Assembly: GCF_019931675.1 (NCBI RefSeq)
Contig: NZ_CP082922.1
Location: forward strand, 2,743,001-2,807,000
Direction: 5' to 3'
Source of the DNA: Nocardioides rotundus
Lineage (GTDB): Bacteria > Actinomycetota > Actinomycetes > Propionibacteriales > Nocardioidaceae
Length of the DNA stretch: 64,000 bases
Shown here: positions 8,310 to 19,517 of the stretch, one piece after another
How the letters are laid out: the number at the start of each line of letters is the position of its first letter
How positions within the stretch are numbered: position 1 is the first letter of the stretch
Translations under genes and position numbers: made by a program
Notes under the pieces: generated by a model
Told to the model about the DNA's origin: nothing
Database searches by the model: none
Seen by the model: only the letters and a program-made list of their open reading frames with translations

Positions 8310-9858
8310 GGTACTTGGAGAAGTCCTTGGGCAGGTCCAGCGCCGCGGCGGCCTTCTCGTAGTCGATCTCCTCGCCGGGCTGCCCGAACGGGTTCGCGCC
8401 GGCGGACTCCTTGTCGGCCGCCTTCTTCTGCGCGGCCGCCTTGGCCGGGTTGCCGGAGCGGCGGCGGCCCTTGGCGGGCTTCTGCTTGCCCTTCTGCTTG
8501 CGGGCTCCCCCGGCGCCTGGCATCCCGGGCATGCCCGGCATGCCGGGCATCCCGCCGCCGCGCGCCATCTGCTCCATCATCTTGCGCGCTTCGAAGAACC
8601 GGTCGATGAGGGTGTTGACGTCGCTGACGGTGCGGCCCGAGCCGTTGGCGATCCGGGCCCGGCGGGAGCCGTTGATGATCTTCGGGTTGTCCCGCTCGGC
8701 GGGGGTCATCGACTGGATGATCGCCTGGATCCGGTCGATCTCGCGCTCGTCGAAGTTCTCCAGCTGGTCGCGGAACTGCCCCATCCCGGGCAGCATCCCC
8801 ATGATCTTGCTCATCGACCCGAGCTTGCGGACCTGCTGCATCTGCTGGAGGAAGTCCTCCAGGGTGAAGCCGCCCTTGGTGCCGAGCTTCTCGGCGGCCT
8901 TCATGGCCTGGTCGGAGTCGAAGGCCTTCTCGGCCTGCTCGATCAGGGTGAGCACGTCGCCCATGTCGAGGATCCGGGAGGCCATCCGGTCGGGGTGGAA
9001 GAGGTCGAAATCGGTCATCTTCTCGCCCGCGGAGGCGAACATGACCGGCTTGCCGGTGATCTGCCGGATCGAGAGCGCCGCACCACCGCGGGCGTCGCCG
9101 TCGAGCTTGGTGAGCACCACGCCGTCGTACCCGACCCCGTCGAGGAACGCCTGCGCGGTCGTGACCGCGTCCTGGCCGATCATCGCGTCGACGACGAAGA
9201 GCACCTCGTCGGGCTGCGTGGCGTCGCGGATGTCCGCGGCCTGCTGCATCAGGTCGGCGTCGACGCCCAGCCGGCCCGCGGTGTCGATGATGACCACGTC
9301 GTGCAGGGTGCGCTTGGCCTCCTCCAGCGCGGCCCGCGCGACCTGCACCGGGTCGCCGACGCCGTTGCCGGGCTCGGGCGCGAAGACGGGTACGCCGACC
9401 CGCTCGCCGTTGACCTGCAGTTGGTTGACCGCGTTGGGGCGCTGCAGGTCGGCGGCGACCAGGAGCGGGGTCTTGTCCTGGCCCTTGAGCCACAGCGCGA
9501 GCTTGGCCGCGAGCGTGGTCTTGCCGGCGCCCTGGAGGCCGGCGAGCATGATGACGGTCGGGCCGCTCTTGGCGTAGCGCAGCCGCCGGGTCTCGCCGCC
9601 GAGGATCTCCACGAGCTCCTCGTTGACGATCTTGACGACCTGCTGGGCCGGGTTCAGCGCCCCGCTGACCTCCTCGCCGCGGGCCCGCTCCTTGACCGCG
9701 CCCACGAACTGCTTGACCACCGGCAGCGCGACGTCGGCCTCGAGCAGCGCGATCCGGATCTCCCGCGCGGTGGCGTCGATGTCGGCCTCGGAGAGGCGGC
9801 CCTTGCCGCGGAGGTTCTTGAAGGTGTCGGTGAGCCGGTCGGAGAGTGTGGCGAACAC
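8302..9858 (-). CDS. ffh: Signal recognition particle protein Ffh (SRP54)
   Basis: A 518-residue SRP GTPase that binds signal peptides and the SRP RNA and docks with FtsY. N-domain residues 1-90; the G domain has GLQGAGKTT at 107-115, DTAGR and the TKLDGDARGG motif. The M domain contains GMLPGMGQFRDQ, SRRARIANGSG (RNA-binding loop) and a run of MPG triplets, followed by a basic tail. GTG start at 9858. Encoded in the same strand-block as its receptor ftsY. The MPG run is mirrored by a short tandem DNA repeat around 8520-8555. Confidence 0.97.
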   Translation of the reverse strand: MFATLSDRLTDTFKNLRGKGRLSEADIDATAREIRIALLEADVALPVVKQFVGAVKERARGEEVSGALNPAQQVVKIVNEELVEILGGETRRLRYAKSGPTVIMLAGLQGAGKTTLAAKLALWLKGQDKTPLLVAADLQRPNAVNQLQVNGERVGVPVFAPEPGNGVGDPVQVARAALEEAKRTLHDVVIIDTAGRLGVDADLMQQAADIRDATQPDEVLFVVDAMIGQDAVTTAQAFLDGVGYDGVVLTKLDGDARGGAALSIRQITGKPVMFASAGEKMTDFDLFHPDRMASRILDMGDVLTLIEQAEKAFDSDQAMKAAEKLGTKGGFTLEDFLQQMQQVRKLGSMSKIMGMLPGMGQFRDQLENFDEREIDRIQAIIQSMTPAERDNPKIINGSRRARIANGSGRTVSDVNTLIDRFFEARKMMEQMARGGGMPGMPGMPGMPGAGGARKQKGKQKPAKGRRRSGNPAKAAAQKKAADKESAGANPFGQPGEEIDYEKAAAALDLPKDFSKYLK

Positions 9859-9891
9859 GGTGGTGAGTCAGTCCTCGTGAGGGGTGGTGAG

Positions 9892-9910
9892 GGGCGTTCG
9901 CACGACGCCC
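9892..9910 (-). terminator. Small hairpin between glnD and ffh
   Basis: GGGCGT (9892-9897) and ACGCCC (9905-9910) form a 6-bp stem in the 69-bp glnD-ffh gap. No T-run follows, so this is a weak terminator candidate. Confidence 0.3.
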
Positions 9911-9927
9911 GTGGCTATCGCCCCAGC

Positions 9928-12168
9928 CTAACCGGTGAGCGCAGCCCGCACCGCATGCGCCGCGGCAGCGCCCCGCGGCTCCGAGAGCGCACCGGCCGCC
10001 TCCTCCTGGAGGTAGAACACGTCCACGGCCTGGGGGCCCAGGGTGTCGATGTGCGCGGAGCGGACCGAGATCCCGAGACCGGCCAGGGCGGCGCAGACCT
10101 GGTGGAGGACGCCGCGGTGGTCGCCGGCGCGGACCTCGAGCACGGTGGCCCGGGTCGACGCCTCGGGACGTACGGCGACGCTCGCGGCCGGCCCGCCCGG
10201 TCCGGGGCGCAAGCGGGCGGAGGGGTCGAGGCGGCCGGAGCGGACGGCGTCGTACCGCTGGCGCAGCACCGCGGGGTCGACCTCGACGTCGCTGACGTCC
10301 CACACCGACACGGCGTGCTCGGCCTGGCTCCACGCCCGGGCGCCGCGGACCGAGAGCCGGGAGAGGGCGAGGACGGCGGTGACGTCGGCCAACAGGCCGA
10401 CCCGGTCGGTGGCGACCACGACCACCCGGCCACCGTCGCCTGAAGGCTCGATCCGGAACGACACCGCCGCGGGGTCCGCGACGACCTCGGCGGGCACGGG
10501 GATGTCGGCCTGCACGGGGCGCGGGGCGGGGCTCCCGGCCTCGCGGGCGGCGAGCAGGGCGTCGGTCCGGGCCGTGAGCGCGTCCACCAGACCGGCCCGC
10601 CAGGCCGTCCAGGCCTGCGGTGCCGTCGCGCGCGCGTCCGCCTCGGTCAACGCGCGCAGCAGGGCCAGCGCCTCGCGGGAGCCGACCGCGTCGGCGATCC
10701 CCGCGGCGGTCGCCGGGTCGTCGGGGTCGCGGCTGCTCGCCACCCGCGCGAGCAGCAGATGGTGTCGCACCAGGAGCCCGATGGTCACGCGGTCCTCGGG
10801 CGAGAAGCCCATCCGGGCGGCTACCTCGCACGCGATCGGCTCACCGGCCACGGAGTGCTCGACCAGGCCGCCCTTCCCGATGTCGTGCAGCAGCGCGGCC
10901 ACGGCGAGCAGGTCGGGCCGGGCGACCCGGCGGATCAGCGGCCCGGCCTCCACGCACGTCTCCACGACGTGCCGGTCCACGGTGTAGCGGTGGATCACCG
11001 AGGCGTGCGGCAGCAGCCGGATCCGGTCCCACTCCGGCAGGATCCGGGCCAGGGCGCCGGTCTCCTCCAGCGTGCTCCACACCTCGCGCAGGCCCGGCCC
11101 GGCCACCAGCAGCCGCACCAGCAGCTGACGGGCCTCCGGCGGCCAGGGCTCCGGCAGCGGACTCCCCTCCGGCAGCGGACTCCCCTCCCGCACCAGGCGC
11201 GCCGCCGTGGCCGGCGCCAGCACGGCGTCCCGCTCGGCGGCCTCGGCGGCCGCCCGCAGCAGCAGCGTGGGGTCCGCGTCGGGCCGGGTACGGCGACCGA
11301 GCACGACCTCGCCCCGTGACAAGGCGAGGCCGTGCCCGATCGGCTCCAGGGCCGGCCCGCGGACGTCCCCCGCACGCCCTGGCCGGTCGATCACCCCGCC
11401 GGCGCGTCGCCACGCCAGCCGGGACAGGTGGGTCAGCCGCCGCCCGAGCTCGCGCACCCGCCGCTGCGCGGCCGCCTCGTCCGGCCACTCCAGCGTCTCG
11501 GCGAGCGGCCCCCACAGCTCCGGCGTGATGCGGTCGCTCCCCCGGCCTGCCACCTCGTGCAGCGCGTCCCGCACGTCCAGCAGCCGCCCTCGCACCCGCT
11601 GCACCTCCGGCGGCACGTCGACCAGCCAGGTCGCGACCAGCCCGGCCAGCACGACCGCGTCCCGCAGCCCTCCCTCGGCCTCCTTGAGGTCCGGGACGGC
11701 CGCGTGCCCGAGCTCTCCGACGGAGGCGTGCCGGCGCCGGGTGAGCTCGCGCAGCTCGGGGATCCGATCCCGTGCGGAGCGCCGCCAGTCCCCCAGGACG
11801 GCGGCCCGCAGCCGCAGCGTCAGGTTCGGGTCGCCGGCCAGGTGCCGCACGTCGAGCAGCCCCAGCGCCACCCGAACGTCCGCGGCGGCCTGCTCGACCA
11901 TCTCCGGCAGTGTGCGGACCGCATGGTCCACCCGGGCGCCGGTGTCCCACAGCGGGTACCACAGCCGCTCCCCCAGCCCGCCGAGGTCGGCCTCCGGGTC
12001 GTGCACCAGCACCACGTCCAGGTCGGAGTACGGCGCCAGCTCGCCGCGGCCGTACCCGCCGACCGCCACGAGGGCGACCCCGGTCTCGGGGCCGCCCTCC
12101 ACGTCGTACGCCTTGGCGCACAGCGCGTCGGCCGCGGCGGTCCGCTCGCGGCGTCCAGTGGCGGTCAT
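9928..12168 (-). CDS. glnD: [Protein-PII] nucleotidyltransferase / bifunctional GlnD
   Basis: A 746-residue nitrogen-sensing enzyme. The nucleotidyltransferase site is VGGYGRGELAPYSDLDVV near residues 35-52 (G-G-Y-G-R-G-E-L and D-x-D). The HD domain contains HRYTVDRHVVETC and AALLHDIGKG, and the C-terminus carries two ACT domains (VVVATDRVGLLADVTAVL and VLEVRAGDHRGVLHQVCAAL). In actinobacteria GlnD adenylylates PII at Tyr51 rather than uridylylating it. The ATG at 12168 was chosen because it falls just after the glnB stop (10-bp gap) and matches the family N-terminus. It is somewhat shorter than enterobacterial GlnD, as usual for actinobacteria. Last gene of amtB-glnB-glnD. Confidence 0.95.
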   Translation of the reverse strand: MTATGRRERTAAADALCAKAYDVEGGPETGVALVAVGGYGRGELAPYSDLDVVLVHDPEADLGGLGERLWYPLWDTGARVDHAVRTLPEMVEQAAADVRVALGLLDVRHLAGDPNLTLRLRAAVLGDWRRSARDRIPELRELTRRRHASVGELGHAAVPDLKEAEGGLRDAVVLAGLVATWLVDVPPEVQRVRGRLLDVRDALHEVAGRGSDRITPELWGPLAETLEWPDEAAAQRRVRELGRRLTHLSRLAWRRAGGVIDRPGRAGDVRGPALEPIGHGLALSRGEVVLGRRTRPDADPTLLLRAAAEAAERDAVLAPATAARLVREGSPLPEGSPLPEPWPPEARQLLVRLLVAGPGLREVWSTLEETGALARILPEWDRIRLLPHASVIHRYTVDRHVVETCVEAGPLIRRVARPDLLAVAALLHDIGKGGLVEHSVAGEPIACEVAARMGFSPEDRVTIGLLVRHHLLLARVASSRDPDDPATAAGIADAVGSREALALLRALTEADARATAPQAWTAWRAGLVDALTARTDALLAAREAGSPAPRPVQADIPVPAEVVADPAAVSFRIEPSGDGGRVVVVATDRVGLLADVTAVLALSRLSVRGARAWSQAEHAVSVWDVSDVEVDPAVLRQRYDAVRSGRLDPSARLRPGPGGPAASVAVRPEASTRATVLEVRAGDHRGVLHQVCAALAGLGISVRSAHIDTLGPQAVDVFYLQEEAAGALSEPRGAAAAHAVRAALTG

Positions 12169-12178
12169 GGGCTCGCGG

Positions 12179-13976
<1,798 letters not shown>

Positions 13977-13988
13977 GGCTGTGTGAAC

Positions 13989-15140
13989 TCAGCCCAGGAT
14001 CGCGTCGGCGAACGCCTCGGGCGAGAACGGCGCCAGGTCGTCGGCGCCCTCGCCGATCCCGACCAGCTTGACCGGGACGCCGAGCTCCTTCTGCACCGCG
14101 ACGACGATGCCGCCCTTGGCCGAGCCGTCGAGCTTGGTGAGCACGATGCCGGTGACGTCGACGACCTCGGAGAAGACCCGCGCCTGGATCAGGCCGTTCT
14201 GTCCCGTGGTGGCGTCGATGACCAGCAGCACCTCGGTCACCGGGGCGGTCTTCTCGATCACCCGCTTGACCTTGCCGAGCTCGTCCATCAGGCCGGCCTT
14301 GTTCTGCAGGCGGCCGGCGGTGTCGACCAGGACGGTGTCCACGCCCTCCTCGGCGCCCTTCTTCACCGCGTCGAAGGCCACCGACGCGGGGTCGGAGCCC
14401 TCCGGGCCGCGGACGGTCTCGACGCCGACCCGCTCGCCCCAGGTGGCGAGCTGGTCGACGGCCGCCGCACGGAAGGTGTCGGCGGCGCCGAGCACCACGG
14501 ACTTGTCCTCGGCCACGAGGATCCGGGCGATCTTGCCGACGGTGGTGGTCTTGCCGGTGCCGTTGACGCCGACGACCAGGACCACGCCGGGCTGGCCGTC
14601 CGCGCCGCTGACCTGCAGGCGGCGGTCCATGTCCGGGCCGAGCAGGGAGATCAGCTCCTCGCGCAGGACGGTGCGCGCCTCCTCGCCGGTGGTGCCCTCG
14701 ACCCGCAGCCGGGTCCGCAGGTTGCCCACCAGCTCCTGGGTGGGCTGCACGCCGATGTCGGCGGTCAGGAGGGTGTCCTCAATGTCCTCCCACGTGTCCT
14801 CGTCGAGGCGGTCGCGGGAGAGCAGAGCCAGCAGCCCCTTGCCCAGCAGGCCCTGGGAGCGGGAGAGCCGCTCGCGCAGCCGCACCAGGCGGGACTGGCG
14901 GCCCTCGGGGCGCTCCAGCGTCGGAGCCGGGGGCTCCTCGACCAGCACGTCCCCCGCGGGTTCGCCGCCCTCCTCGGGCGGCGCGGTGTCGGGCCGCTCC
15001 GGCCTCGAGATGACGTCGGTGCCGCCCTCCGGCGCCTGCCCGGACCGGCGACGGCCGACCCGGGTGACCAGGCCGGCGATGAGCAGGACGCCGACGACGG
15101 CGATCCCGATGACGGCATAGAGCCACTCCATGGTTGCCAT
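13989..15140 (-). CDS. ftsY: Signal recognition particle receptor FtsY
   Basis: A 383-residue SRP receptor GTPase. Unlike the soluble enterobacterial form it starts with a membrane segment (WLYAVIGIAVVGVLLIAGLV, residues 6-25) and a 60-residue Pro/Glu-rich linker before the NG domain. GVNGTGKTTT is at 191-200, with DTAGRLQNK and TKLDGSAKGG further on. It forms the SRP-receptor GTPase pair with Ffh. An internal ATG at codon 4 is an alternative start. Its end lies 116 bp before the amtB promoter region. Confidence 0.96.
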   Translation of the reverse strand: MATMEWLYAVIGIAVVGVLLIAGLVTRVGRRRSGQAPEGGTDVISRPERPDTAPPEEGGEPAGDVLVEEPPAPTLERPEGRQSRLVRLRERLSRSQGLLGKGLLALLSRDRLDEDTWEDIEDTLLTADIGVQPTQELVGNLRTRLRVEGTTGEEARTVLREELISLLGPDMDRRLQVSGADGQPGVVLVVGVNGTGKTTTVGKIARILVAEDKSVVLGAADTFRAAAVDQLATWGERVGVETVRGPEGSDPASVAFDAVKKGAEEGVDTVLVDTAGRLQNKAGLMDELGKVKRVIEKTAPVTEVLLVIDATTGQNGLIQARVFSEVVDVTGIVLTKLDGSAKGGIVVAVQKELGVPVKLVGIGEGADDLAPFSPEAFADAILG

Positions 15141-15170
15141 GGGGCTCAGTCTCTCAGAGCGCTCAGCGGG

Positions 15171-15347
15171 TCAGCGGCGCGCCTCGACGTTGTCCACCGT
15201 CGGCGCCCGGTCGACGGCCCCGCGCATGGCCTTGCCGATCTGCGGGGCGACGGGCATCTCCTCGCCGCGGTGCGGGTAGGCCACGTAGACGACCACCGCG
15301 AGGGCGACGCCGAGCACGAGGACCATGGACAGCAGCAGGTACAGCAC
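15171..15347 (-). CDS. Small single-pass membrane protein
   Basis: A 58-residue protein with one hydrophobic helix (residues 1-24, VLYLLLSMVLVLGVALAVVV) and a charged tail. GAGGAG is spaced 10 nt before the GTG at 15347, which decides the start over an internal ATG. It lies between the thioesterase and ftsY in the same direction. I recognise no family; it could be a small envelope or secretion-associated protein. Confidence 0.65.
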   Translation of the reverse strand: MLYLLLSMVLVLGVALAVVVYVAYPHRGEEMPVAPQIGKAMRGAVDRAPTVDNVEARR

Positions 15348-15449
15348 GGTGGGACAGCTCCTCGGGGGAAGTGAGCGGTGAACGTCCTCACGGTGCCACA
15401 GCCGGGCGCCTCCGCCCGGCACCCTGCGCCGGTCGGCCTGTCGCCGGGC

Positions 15450-15905
15450 TCAGGCAGGGGCGAGGGGGGCGAGCGCGTCCCGGACCACGTCGGGGAGGGG
15501 TACGACGGCCCGGCCGGCCTCGGGGTCGGTGTTGTCGACGTACACGTGCACGAAGCGGCCCTCGGCGGCCGCCTCCTCCCCCGGGCCCTGGAAGATGCCG
15601 ACCCGGTAGGTGACCGAGGAGGTGCCCAGCCGCTCCACCGCCAGCCCCAGGTCGACCGGCTCGGGGTAGCCGACCTCGGCGAAGTAGCGGCAGCCCACCT
15701 CGGCCACGACGCCGATCGCGTCCAGGGTGCGGATGTCGGTGCCGGTGGCCTCGGCCAGGTGGGCGTTGACCGCGGTGTCGATCAGCTCGAAGTAGCGGGC
15801 GTTGTTGAGGTGGGCGTAGACGTCGACGTCGGCCCAGCGGGTGGTCGCCTGGCGCCACACGGCGTAGTCGGCGCGGGTCGGCCGGGGAGGCCGTCCGCCG
15901 CTCAC
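15450..15905 (-). CDS. Acyl-CoA thioesterase, 4HBT hotdog family
   Basis: A 151-residue hotdog-fold thioesterase of the YbgC/4-hydroxybenzoyl-CoA type. TTRWADVDVYAHLNNARYFE holds the family motif with the catalytic Asp and the helix that binds CoA; YFAEVGYPEPVDLGLAVERLG is also typical. It hydrolyses acyl-CoA thioesters, substrate unknown. The GTG start overlaps the smc stop (GTGA), so it is probably co-transcribed with smc. Confidence 0.85.
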   Translation of the reverse strand: MSGGRPPRPTRADYAVWRQATTRWADVDVYAHLNNARYFELIDTAVNAHLAEATGTDIRTLDAIGVVAEVGCRYFAEVGYPEPVDLGLAVERLGTSSVTYRVGIFQGPGEEAAAEGRFVHVYVDNTDPEAGRAVVPLPDVVRDALAPLAPA

Positions 15906-18900
15906 GCGGGCTCCTCCTCGCGCAGCCGCTGGGAGATCACCGCCGAGACGCCGTCGCCGCGCATGGTCACGCCGTACAGCGCGTCGCCGACCTCCATGGT
16001 GCGCTTCTGGTGGGTGATGACCAGCAGCTGGCTGTGCGCGCGGAGCTCCTCGTAGATCTCCAGCAGCCGGCCCAGGTTGGTGTCGTCCAGGGCGGCCTCG
16101 ACCTCGTCGAGGATGTAGAACGGCGAGGGCCGGGCCTTGAAGAGGGAGACCAGGAACGCGACCGCGACCAGGGAGCGCTCGCCGCCGGAGAGCAGGGAGA
16201 GCCGCTTGACCTTCTTGCCCGGTGGCCGGGCCTCCACCTCGACGCCGGTGGTGAGCATGTCGTCGGGGTCGGTGAGCACCAAGCGCCCCTCGCCGCCGGG
16301 GAAGAGCCGGGCGAAGGTGGCGTCGAAGGCCTTCTGCACGTCCGCGTACGCCTCGGTGAAGACCTGCTCCACCCGCTCGTCGACCTCCTTGACGATGTCG
16401 AGGAGGTCCTTGCGGGTGGACTTGAGGTCCTCCAGCTGCTCGGTGAGGAACTTGTGCCGCTCCTCCATCGCGGAGAACTCCTCCAGCGCGAGCGGGTTGA
16501 CCCGGCCGAGCATGTTCAGGGCCCGCTCGGCGGCCTTGAGCCGCTTCTGCTGCTCCTCGCGGACGAACGGGACCGGGTCGGGGACGCTGCCGTCCTCGTC
16601 GGGCGCCTCGGTGGAGGGGACGAGCTGGTCGGGGCCGTAGTCGCCGACCAGGCCGTCGGCGTCCAGGCCGAGCTCCTCCAGGGCGCGCTCCTCCAGCTGC
16701 TCGATCCGCATCCGCTGCTGGGTGCGCAGCATCTCGTCGCGGTGCACGGTGTTGACCAGCTCGTCGTGCTCCCGGCCCAGGTCGCGCAGCCGGGCACGGA
16801 CGTCCATCAGCTCCTGCTCGCGGCCGGCGCGGGACTCCTCGACTCGGGAGCGGGCGGCCGTGGCCAGGTCGACCGAGGCGTCCAGCCGGGACAGGACGTG
16901 GGCCACTGCGGTGCCGACCGCCTCGGCGGCCCGGCCCTCGCGGAGCAGCCGCTCGCGCCGCTCGGCGTTGCGGGCCCGCTTCTCGCGCTCGGCGCGGGCG
17001 GCCCGGTCCAGCCCGTCCGCGCGGCCGTGCAGGGCGCGCGCCCGCTCCTCGGCGGTGCGCAGCGCCAGCCGGGCGTCCATCTCGCCCTGGCGGGCGGCCC
17101 GGGCGGCCTCGGCCAGCCGCTCGCTCTCGCTGGTGTCCGGCTCCTCCTCCGGCGCGTCCTCGGCCCGGGCCAGCCGCTCCTCCAGCTCGCCCAGCCCGCT
17201 GAGCGCCTGGGCGTGCGCCTCCTCGGCCTGGGCGATCGAGGTGGTCAGCCGCTCGGCCTCGCCGTGCGCGGCGCGCGCCTGGGAGCCGTACTGACCCAGC
17301 TCCTCGGCCACCGCCGCCAGCGTGGCGTCGGACTCGTGCAGCTTCGCCATCGCGACGTCGACCCGCTTCTGCGCCTCCAGCCGCTCGGCCTCGACGCGGG
17401 AGATCTCGAAGCCGAGTCGCTCGGAGGCGGCGGACGCCTCGTCGAGCTGGGCGCGGGCCTCGTCGACGGCGGCCTGGATCTCGATCAGCGACTGCTCGCT
17501 GCCCGACCCGCCGGTCGCGAAGTGCGTGCCGAGCACGTCACCGTCGCGGGTCACGGCCGTGACGTCGGGCAGGTCGCGGACCAGCACCTGGGCGGCGGCG
17601 AGATTCTCGACCACGGCCACCTTGAACAGCAGCCGGGACAGCGCTCCGCCCAGGTCGTCGGGGGCGTCGACCACGTCGACGGCGTACGACGCACCCTCGG
17701 GCAGGCCGGGCCAGTCGCCGTCGGCGGCGGGGGCGCCGCCGAGGACCAGACCGGCGCGGCCCAGGTCGTCGTCCTTGAGTCGGCCCAGGGCCTCCAGCGC
17801 GGCGTCCGCGCCGGAGACGGCGACCGCGTCGGCGGCGTTGCCGAGCGCAGCGGCCACCGCGGCCTCGTAGCCGGAGCGGACCGAGAGCAGCGCGGCCACC
17901 GAGCCGAGCAGGCCGGAGACCTGGTCGGAGGCGGCCAGCAGGGCGCCGGCGCCGTCCTTGCGGGCCAGGCCCATCTCCAGCGCGTCGCGCCGGGCGGCCA
18001 GGGAGGCGCGGTCGCGGTCGGCCTGCTGGACCTCGTCGCGCAGCTTGGCCAGCCGCTCCTCGAGGTCGTCCAGCGCGCCGGCGGCGGCCTCGTGCTCGGC
18101 GTCCAGCCCCTCCTCGCCGGCGTCCAGCCCGGCGACCTTGGTCTCCAGGGCGGTGAACTGCCGCTGGGCCCGCTCGGCGCGGGCGGCCGCCTCCTCGCGG
18201 GCGGCGGTGAGCCGGCCGACCTCGTCCTCGGCGGCCGACGCGCGGGACTTCAGCGCGTTGACCTGCCCGTGCAGCCGGGCCAGCCCCTCGCGGCGGTCGG
18301 CGGCGGCGCGCTGCAGGCCGGCGACGCGGCGGTCCTCCTCGGCGGCAGCGTCCTCGGCGGCCTTGCGCGCGGAGACCGCCTGCTCCAGGCCGGTGCGCTG
18401 CTGCTCGACCTCGGCGCCGATCTGCCGCTCCTGCTCACGGACCCGGGCGGCCTCGGCCTCCAGCTCCTCGGGGTCGCGGCCGGTCTCCTCGTCCTCCGCG
18501 CCGGTGTGCTCGGCGTTGCGCACCCGCTCGGCGGCCAGCGCCTGGGTGCCGCGCAGCCGCTCGCGCAGCCCGGACAGGCCGAACCAGGTCTCCTGGGCCT
18601 GCGCCAGCGCGGGCAGGTCCTCGCGGAGCGCGGCCTCGAGCGCGGTCTCGGCCTCCCGGGCCTCGGCGAGCGCCTTCTCGATCGCCTCGCGGCGCTCGAC
18701 GAGCACCGACTCGTCGGCCAGCTCCTGCTCCAGCGAGGTGCGGGCGGCGACCAGATCGTCGGCGAGCAGCCGGGCCCGGGCGTCGCGGACGTCGGCCTGG
18801 ACGCTCTGCGCCTTGCGGGCCACCTCGGCCTGCCGGCCCAGGGGCTTGAGCTGGCGGCGGATCTCGCTGAGCAGATCGTTGAGGCGGGTGAGGTTGCCCT

Positions 18901-19453
18901 CGGTGGAGTCCAGCTTCCGCAGCGCCTTCTCCTTGCGCTTGCGGTGCTTGAGGACGCCGGCGGCCTCCTCGATGAAGCCGCGGCGGTCCTCCGGCGTGGC
19001 GTGCAGGATCGAGTCGAGCTGGCCCTGGCCGACGATGACGTGCATCTCCCGGCCGATGCCGGAGTCGCTCAGCAGCTCCTGGACGTCCAGCAGCCGGCAA
19101 GTGGTGCCGTTGATGGCGTACTCCGAGCCGCCGTTGCGGAACATGGTGCGGCTGATCGTCACCTCGGAGTAGTCGATCGGCAGCGCCCCGTCGGAGTTGT
19201 CGATCGTCAGCTGGACCTCGGCGCGCCCCAGCGGCGGGCGCCCGGAGGTGCCGGCGAAGATGACGTCCTCCATCTTGCCGCCGCGCAGGCTCTTGGCCCC
19301 CTGCTCGCCCATCACCCAGGCCAGAGCGTCCACCACGTTGGACTTGCCCGAGCCGTTGGGGCCCACGATGCAGGTGATGCCCGGCTCCAGCTGCAGGTTC
19401 GTGGAGGAGGCGAAGGACTTGAACCCCTTGAGGGTCAGGCTCTTCAGATACAC
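15902..19453 (-). CDS. smc: Chromosome segregation ATPase SMC
   Basis: A 1183-residue SMC protein. Head: Walker A GPNGSGKSN near residues 33-41 and IVGQGQLDSILHATPEDRRG; long Arg/Glu/Ala-rich coiled coils; a Gly-containing hinge around residues 510-650; C-terminal head with LLSGGERSLVAVAFL (signature) and YILDEVEAALDDTN (Walker B). With ScpAB it compacts and aligns chromosome arms. The GTG at 19453 follows GTAGGAG. In many actinobacteria smc directly follows mutM; here about 7.5 kb of other genes separate them. Confidence 0.97.
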   Translation of the reverse strand: MYLKSLTLKGFKSFASSTNLQLEPGITCIVGPNGSGKSNVVDALAWVMGEQGAKSLRGGKMEDVIFAGTSGRPPLGRAEVQLTIDNSDGALPIDYSEVTISRTMFRNGGSEYAINGTTCRLLDVQELLSDSGIGREMHVIVGQGQLDSILHATPEDRRGFIEEAAGVLKHRKRKEKALRKLDSTEGNLTRLNDLLSEIRRQLKPLGRQAEVARKAQSVQADVRDARARLLADDLVAARTSLEQELADESVLVERREAIEKALAEAREAETALEAALREDLPALAQAQETWFGLSGLRERLRGTQALAAERVRNAEHTGAEDEETGRDPEELEAEAARVREQERQIGAEVEQQRTGLEQAVSARKAAEDAAAEEDRRVAGLQRAAADRREGLARLHGQVNALKSRASAAEDEVGRLTAAREEAAARAERAQRQFTALETKVAGLDAGEEGLDAEHEAAAGALDDLEERLAKLRDEVQQADRDRASLAARRDALEMGLARKDGAGALLAASDQVSGLLGSVAALLSVRSGYEAAVAAALGNAADAVAVSGADAALEALGRLKDDDLGRAGLVLGGAPAADGDWPGLPEGASYAVDVVDAPDDLGGALSRLLFKVAVVENLAAAQVLVRDLPDVTAVTRDGDVLGTHFATGGSGSEQSLIEIQAAVDEARAQLDEASAASERLGFEISRVEAERLEAQKRVDVAMAKLHESDATLAAVAEELGQYGSQARAAHGEAERLTTSIAQAEEAHAQALSGLGELEERLARAEDAPEEEPDTSESERLAEAARAARQGEMDARLALRTAEERARALHGRADGLDRAARAEREKRARNAERRERLLREGRAAEAVGTAVAHVLSRLDASVDLATAARSRVEESRAGREQELMDVRARLRDLGREHDELVNTVHRDEMLRTQQRMRIEQLEERALEELGLDADGLVGDYGPDQLVPSTEAPDEDGSVPDPVPFVREEQQKRLKAAERALNMLGRVNPLALEEFSAMEERHKFLTEQLEDLKSTRKDLLDIVKEVDERVEQVFTEAYADVQKAFDATFARLFPGGEGRLVLTDPDDMLTTGVEVEARPPGKKVKRLSLLSGGERSLVAVAFLVSLFKARPSPFYILDEVEAALDDTNLGRLLEIYEELRAHSQLLVITHQKRTMEVGDALYGVTMRGDGVSAVISQRLREEEPA

Positions 19454-19517
19454 GCTCTTGTGGCTCCTACGTCGCAGTCCGCCGGGGAAGGCAGCACGGT
19501 CAGCCTACGCTGAGCCC
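19454..19517. promoter_or_regulatory. Divergent smc / HOT promoter region
   Basis: TACGCT (19506-19511) lies 6 nt before the plus-strand ATG. On the opposite strand TAGGCT overlaps almost the same bases (plus-strand AGCCTA, 19503-19508) and would serve smc with a leader of about 45 nt. The two -10 boxes overlap, so the promoters should exclude each other in use at any moment. Confidence 0.45.

Noticed and set aside
8520..8560. Short tandem repeat as a regulatory or mobile element
   Set aside because: It encodes the Met-Pro-Gly run of the Ffh M-domain and is explained by coding.
8287..10443. Long plus-strand frame opposite ffh and the end of glnD
   Set aside because: Same cause: antisense shadow of two well-identified genes, no domain pattern, no start signal.
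16010..19513. A very long open frame (over 1100 codons) on the plus strand opposite smc
   Set aside because: It is Gly/Leu/Val/Ala-rich low-complexity sequence produced by GC-biased third positions antisense to a clear SMC protein.
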